Under the pieces are notes generated by a model, which saw only the letters and a list, made by a program, of their open reading frames with translations, was not told the origin of the DNA and made no database searches. A DNA stretch of 6,740 nt from an uncultured Terriglobus sp. (lineage in GTDB: Bacteria > Acidobacteriota > Terriglobia > Terriglobales > Acidobacteriaceae). The number at the start of each line of letters is the position of its first letter. The stretch's first letter is position 1. Positions 5,313 to 6,740 of this stretch are shown piece after piece. Made by a program: the position numbers and the translations under genes. Location: contig CALMRM010000206.1 in assembly GCA_937871605.1 (NCBI GenBank), positions 1-6,740 on the forward strand, given 5' to 3'.

Positions 5313-6560
5313 ATGGATCGTCGATCTTTCCTGCAAAGCACGGGCGCGCTGGCCGGGCTGGGTGTTCTGAACGGCTGTGCAAAGCATGTGACCACTCAGG
5401 CAAGCACCATCGCGCCCACGCTGCCGTTCTACGATTTGCCCGGCCCCATCGTGCCCATCCGTGCAGACGTGGACCGCATCTTCCGCATTACCGTATGCCT
5501 GCGTCCGTTCCGTGCAGCGGGCCCATGCTTCGACGTAGAGAAGCTCGGCACCAAGACCGTGGTGATGAACTACGGCCACGGCGGCAGCGGCTGGTCGCTG
5601 TCGTGGGGCTCGGCGGACTATGCCGTGCGCAAGGCGGCGGAGGCGCTGCCCGGCCAGCGTGACATCGCGGTCATCGGCGCGGGTGCCCTTGGTCTCACGG
5701 CTGCATTGACGGCGCAGCGCATGGGCTACACCGTCACCCTCTACGCGAAGGAGCGCCCACCGTACGTGCGCAGCGCGCGCGCCACCGGCTCGTGGACGCC
5801 GGACTCGCGCATCGCCCTGCAGAATGCCGTCACTCCGGCCTTCGCCGCGGACTGGGAGAGCATGGCGCGCTTCAGCTTCGGCATGTACCAGAGCTACCTG
5901 GGCGCGGCGGGCTCGCCCATTGAATGGACTGACCGGTACGCGCTCTCTGACGACGACCCGCCGTCCGCCAAGGGCAGCCCGCGCGCCAACGCGGCAGGCG
6001 AGGTGGAGACCAGCCACGAGTTCATCCACCTGAACAACCGCATCGCCGACCTGACGCCCAAGAATCAACTGCTGCCACCCGGCGCAACACCGTTCCCAAC
6101 GAAGTATGTTCAGCGCTCGTCGTCGCTTACCTTCAACGTCGCAGGCTATTCGAAGCAGCTCCTGCAGGAGTTCCAAATCGCCGGTGGCCGCATCGAAACG
6201 CGCGAGTTCCACACGCCCGCCGACCTCACGTCGCTGCCGCAATCGCTCATCGTCTGCTGCACCGGCTACGGCTCCCGCGCGTTGTGGGGCGACGAAAGCG
6301 TGGTGCCGGTGCGCGGCCAGATTGCCTGGCTCATCCCGCAGGAGGGGGCGAATTACGGCATCTACTACAAGCGACTCAACATGCTGGCGCGTCGCGACGG
6401 CATCGTCATCCAGCCCAGCGTGCACGGCGAGCAGGACGGCTGGAACGACACCAACGAAGAGCCGGATCGCGCGGAAGCCGAAGGCGGTGTAAAGATTCTG
6501 CAGGAACTATACTCGCGCATGAAGCCGCAGGGCGGCAGGCAGCGCAACGCGTCTGTGTAG
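5313..6560 (+). CDS. Exported FAD-dependent oxidoreductase of the D-amino-acid oxidase superfamily, apparently circularly permuted
   Basis: This is a 415-residue protein. The N-terminus MDRRSFLQ plus a hydrophobic stretch ending VLNGC (C22) is a twin-arginine signal with a probable lipobox, so the enzyme is likely exported folded with FAD and lipid-anchored. Next comes RITVCLRPFR (58-67), then MNYGHGGSGWSLSWGSA (85-101). In ordinary DAAO these are the C-terminal substrate-binding arginine and the FAD/active-site block. Only then comes the Rossmann FAD motif DIAVIGAGALGLTAA (117-131), then ATGSWTPDSR, VCCTGYGSRALW, PVRGQ (332-336) and a final strand/helix segment (~364-405). The protein ends where DAAO would continue into GFRPxR...HNYGHGG. 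Family knowledge suggests oxidation of an amine or amino acid with O2 or another acceptor; the substrate is unknown. AAGAAGGAG six bases upstream fixes the start. It is transcribed alone, with repeats on both sides. Confidence 0.88.
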   Translation: MDRRSFLQSTGALAGLGVLNGCAKHVTTQASTIAPTLPFYDLPGPIVPIRADVDRIFRITVCLRPFRAAGPCFDVEKLGTKTVVMNYGHGGSGWSLSWGSADYAVRKAAEALPGQRDIAVIGAGALGLTAALTAQRMGYTVTLYAKERPPYVRSARATGSWTPDSRIALQNAVTPAFAADWESMARFSFGMYQSYLGAAGSPIEWTDRYALSDDDPPSAKGSPRANAAGEVETSHEFIHLNNRIADLTPKNQLLPPGATPFPTKYVQRSSSLTFNVAGYSKQLLQEFQIAGGRIETREFHTPADLTSLPQSLIVCCTGYGSRALWGDESVVPVRGQIAWLIPQEGANYGIYYKRLNMLARRDGIVIQPSVHGEQDGWNDTNEEPDRAEAEGGVKILQELYSRMKPQGGRQRNASV

Positions 6561-6589
6561 TCAGCGTACGCACGTGTTTTGACGTCGTC

Positions 6590-6740
6590 ATCCTGAGCGC
6601 AGCGAAGGATCCCGAGGGTGCCGAGGCTTTCATAGACTTTGGAAGCTTTTGGCGAGAAAGCTCCAGGCTGTAACGTCGCGTTCAAGTTCGCAGGGATCCT
6701 TCGCTACGTCCTTCGCCCTGCTCAGGGCGAGCTTCAGGAT
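6590..6740. repeat. MITE-like palindromic element of the ATCCTGAGCG...GCGAAGGATCC type, cut by the right edge (element D)
   Basis: AGCGAAGGATCCC (6601-6613) pairs perfectly with GGGATCCTTCGCT (6693-6705). The outer ATCCTGA (6590-6596) pairs with TCAGGAT (6734-6740), the last bases of the window. Inside the right arm TCGCCCTG/CAGGGCGA (6713-6720, 6723-6730) forms its own hairpin. Between the arms, AGCTTT/AAAGC (6644-6649, 6657-6661) forms another. It starts about 30 bases after the FAD-oxidoreductase stop and may also act as its terminator. From memory, sequences of this type are widespread intergenic repeats in Acidobacteria and some other phyla. No coding content is seen. Confidence 0.75.

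Noticed and set aside
5295..6425. 376-codon minus-strand frame opposite the FAD oxidoreductase
   Set aside because: The plus-strand protein has recognisable motifs throughout and a strong ribosome binding site. The antisense product is Arg/Ala/His-rich without motifs.

Overview
The window is GC-rich bacterial DNA that reads best as an Acidobacteriota chromosome (Terriglobus/Granulicella/Edaphobacter type). That placement is inferred from the style of the cold-shock protein and LLM oxidoreductase and from several families of palindromic intergenic repeats; no rRNA or other taxonomic marker is present. There are seven protein-coding genes, one of them cut by the left edge. I see no tRNA, rRNA, CRISPR array, transposase or phage gene.

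Left part, plus strand (1-1764): the end of a gene coding for a very basic RPF/GG-repeat tail, probably the C-terminus of an RluB/RsuA-type 23S rRNA pseudouridine synthase. It is followed by a hairpin terminator, then cmk (cytidylate kinase), then a cold-shock protein gene with its own leader. The rluB-cmk neighbourhood is common in bacteria, which is the main reason for the first call.

Middle part, minus strand (1843-5147): from right to left, ychF (Obg-related ATPase), a small three-helix membrane protein, and a MOSC-domain protein. These three are close enough to form an operon, and the last two lie in the same reading frame separated by a single stop codon. After a 330-base structured repeat region comes a separate LLM-class flavin oxidoreductase gene that converges on the cold-shock gene.

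Right part, plus strand (5313-6560): a Tat-exported, probably lipid-anchored FAD oxidoreductase of the D-amino-acid oxidase (DAAO) superfamily. Its motif order is rearranged: the block that closes a normal DAAO (LRPFR ... NYGHGG ... WGSA) lies before the FAD-binding GxGxxG, and the protein ends where that block would normally follow. It looks like a circularly permuted DAAO and is the most interesting object in the window.

Four gene boundaries carry palindromic repeats: 1773-1838, 2979-3171, 5207-5296 and 6590-6740. The first and third share AGAACGC termini and a 9-bp unit design. The second holds a perfect 26-bp inverted repeat plus a chain of small hairpins. The fourth is of the ATCCTGAGCG...GCGAAGGATCC type and runs off the right edge.
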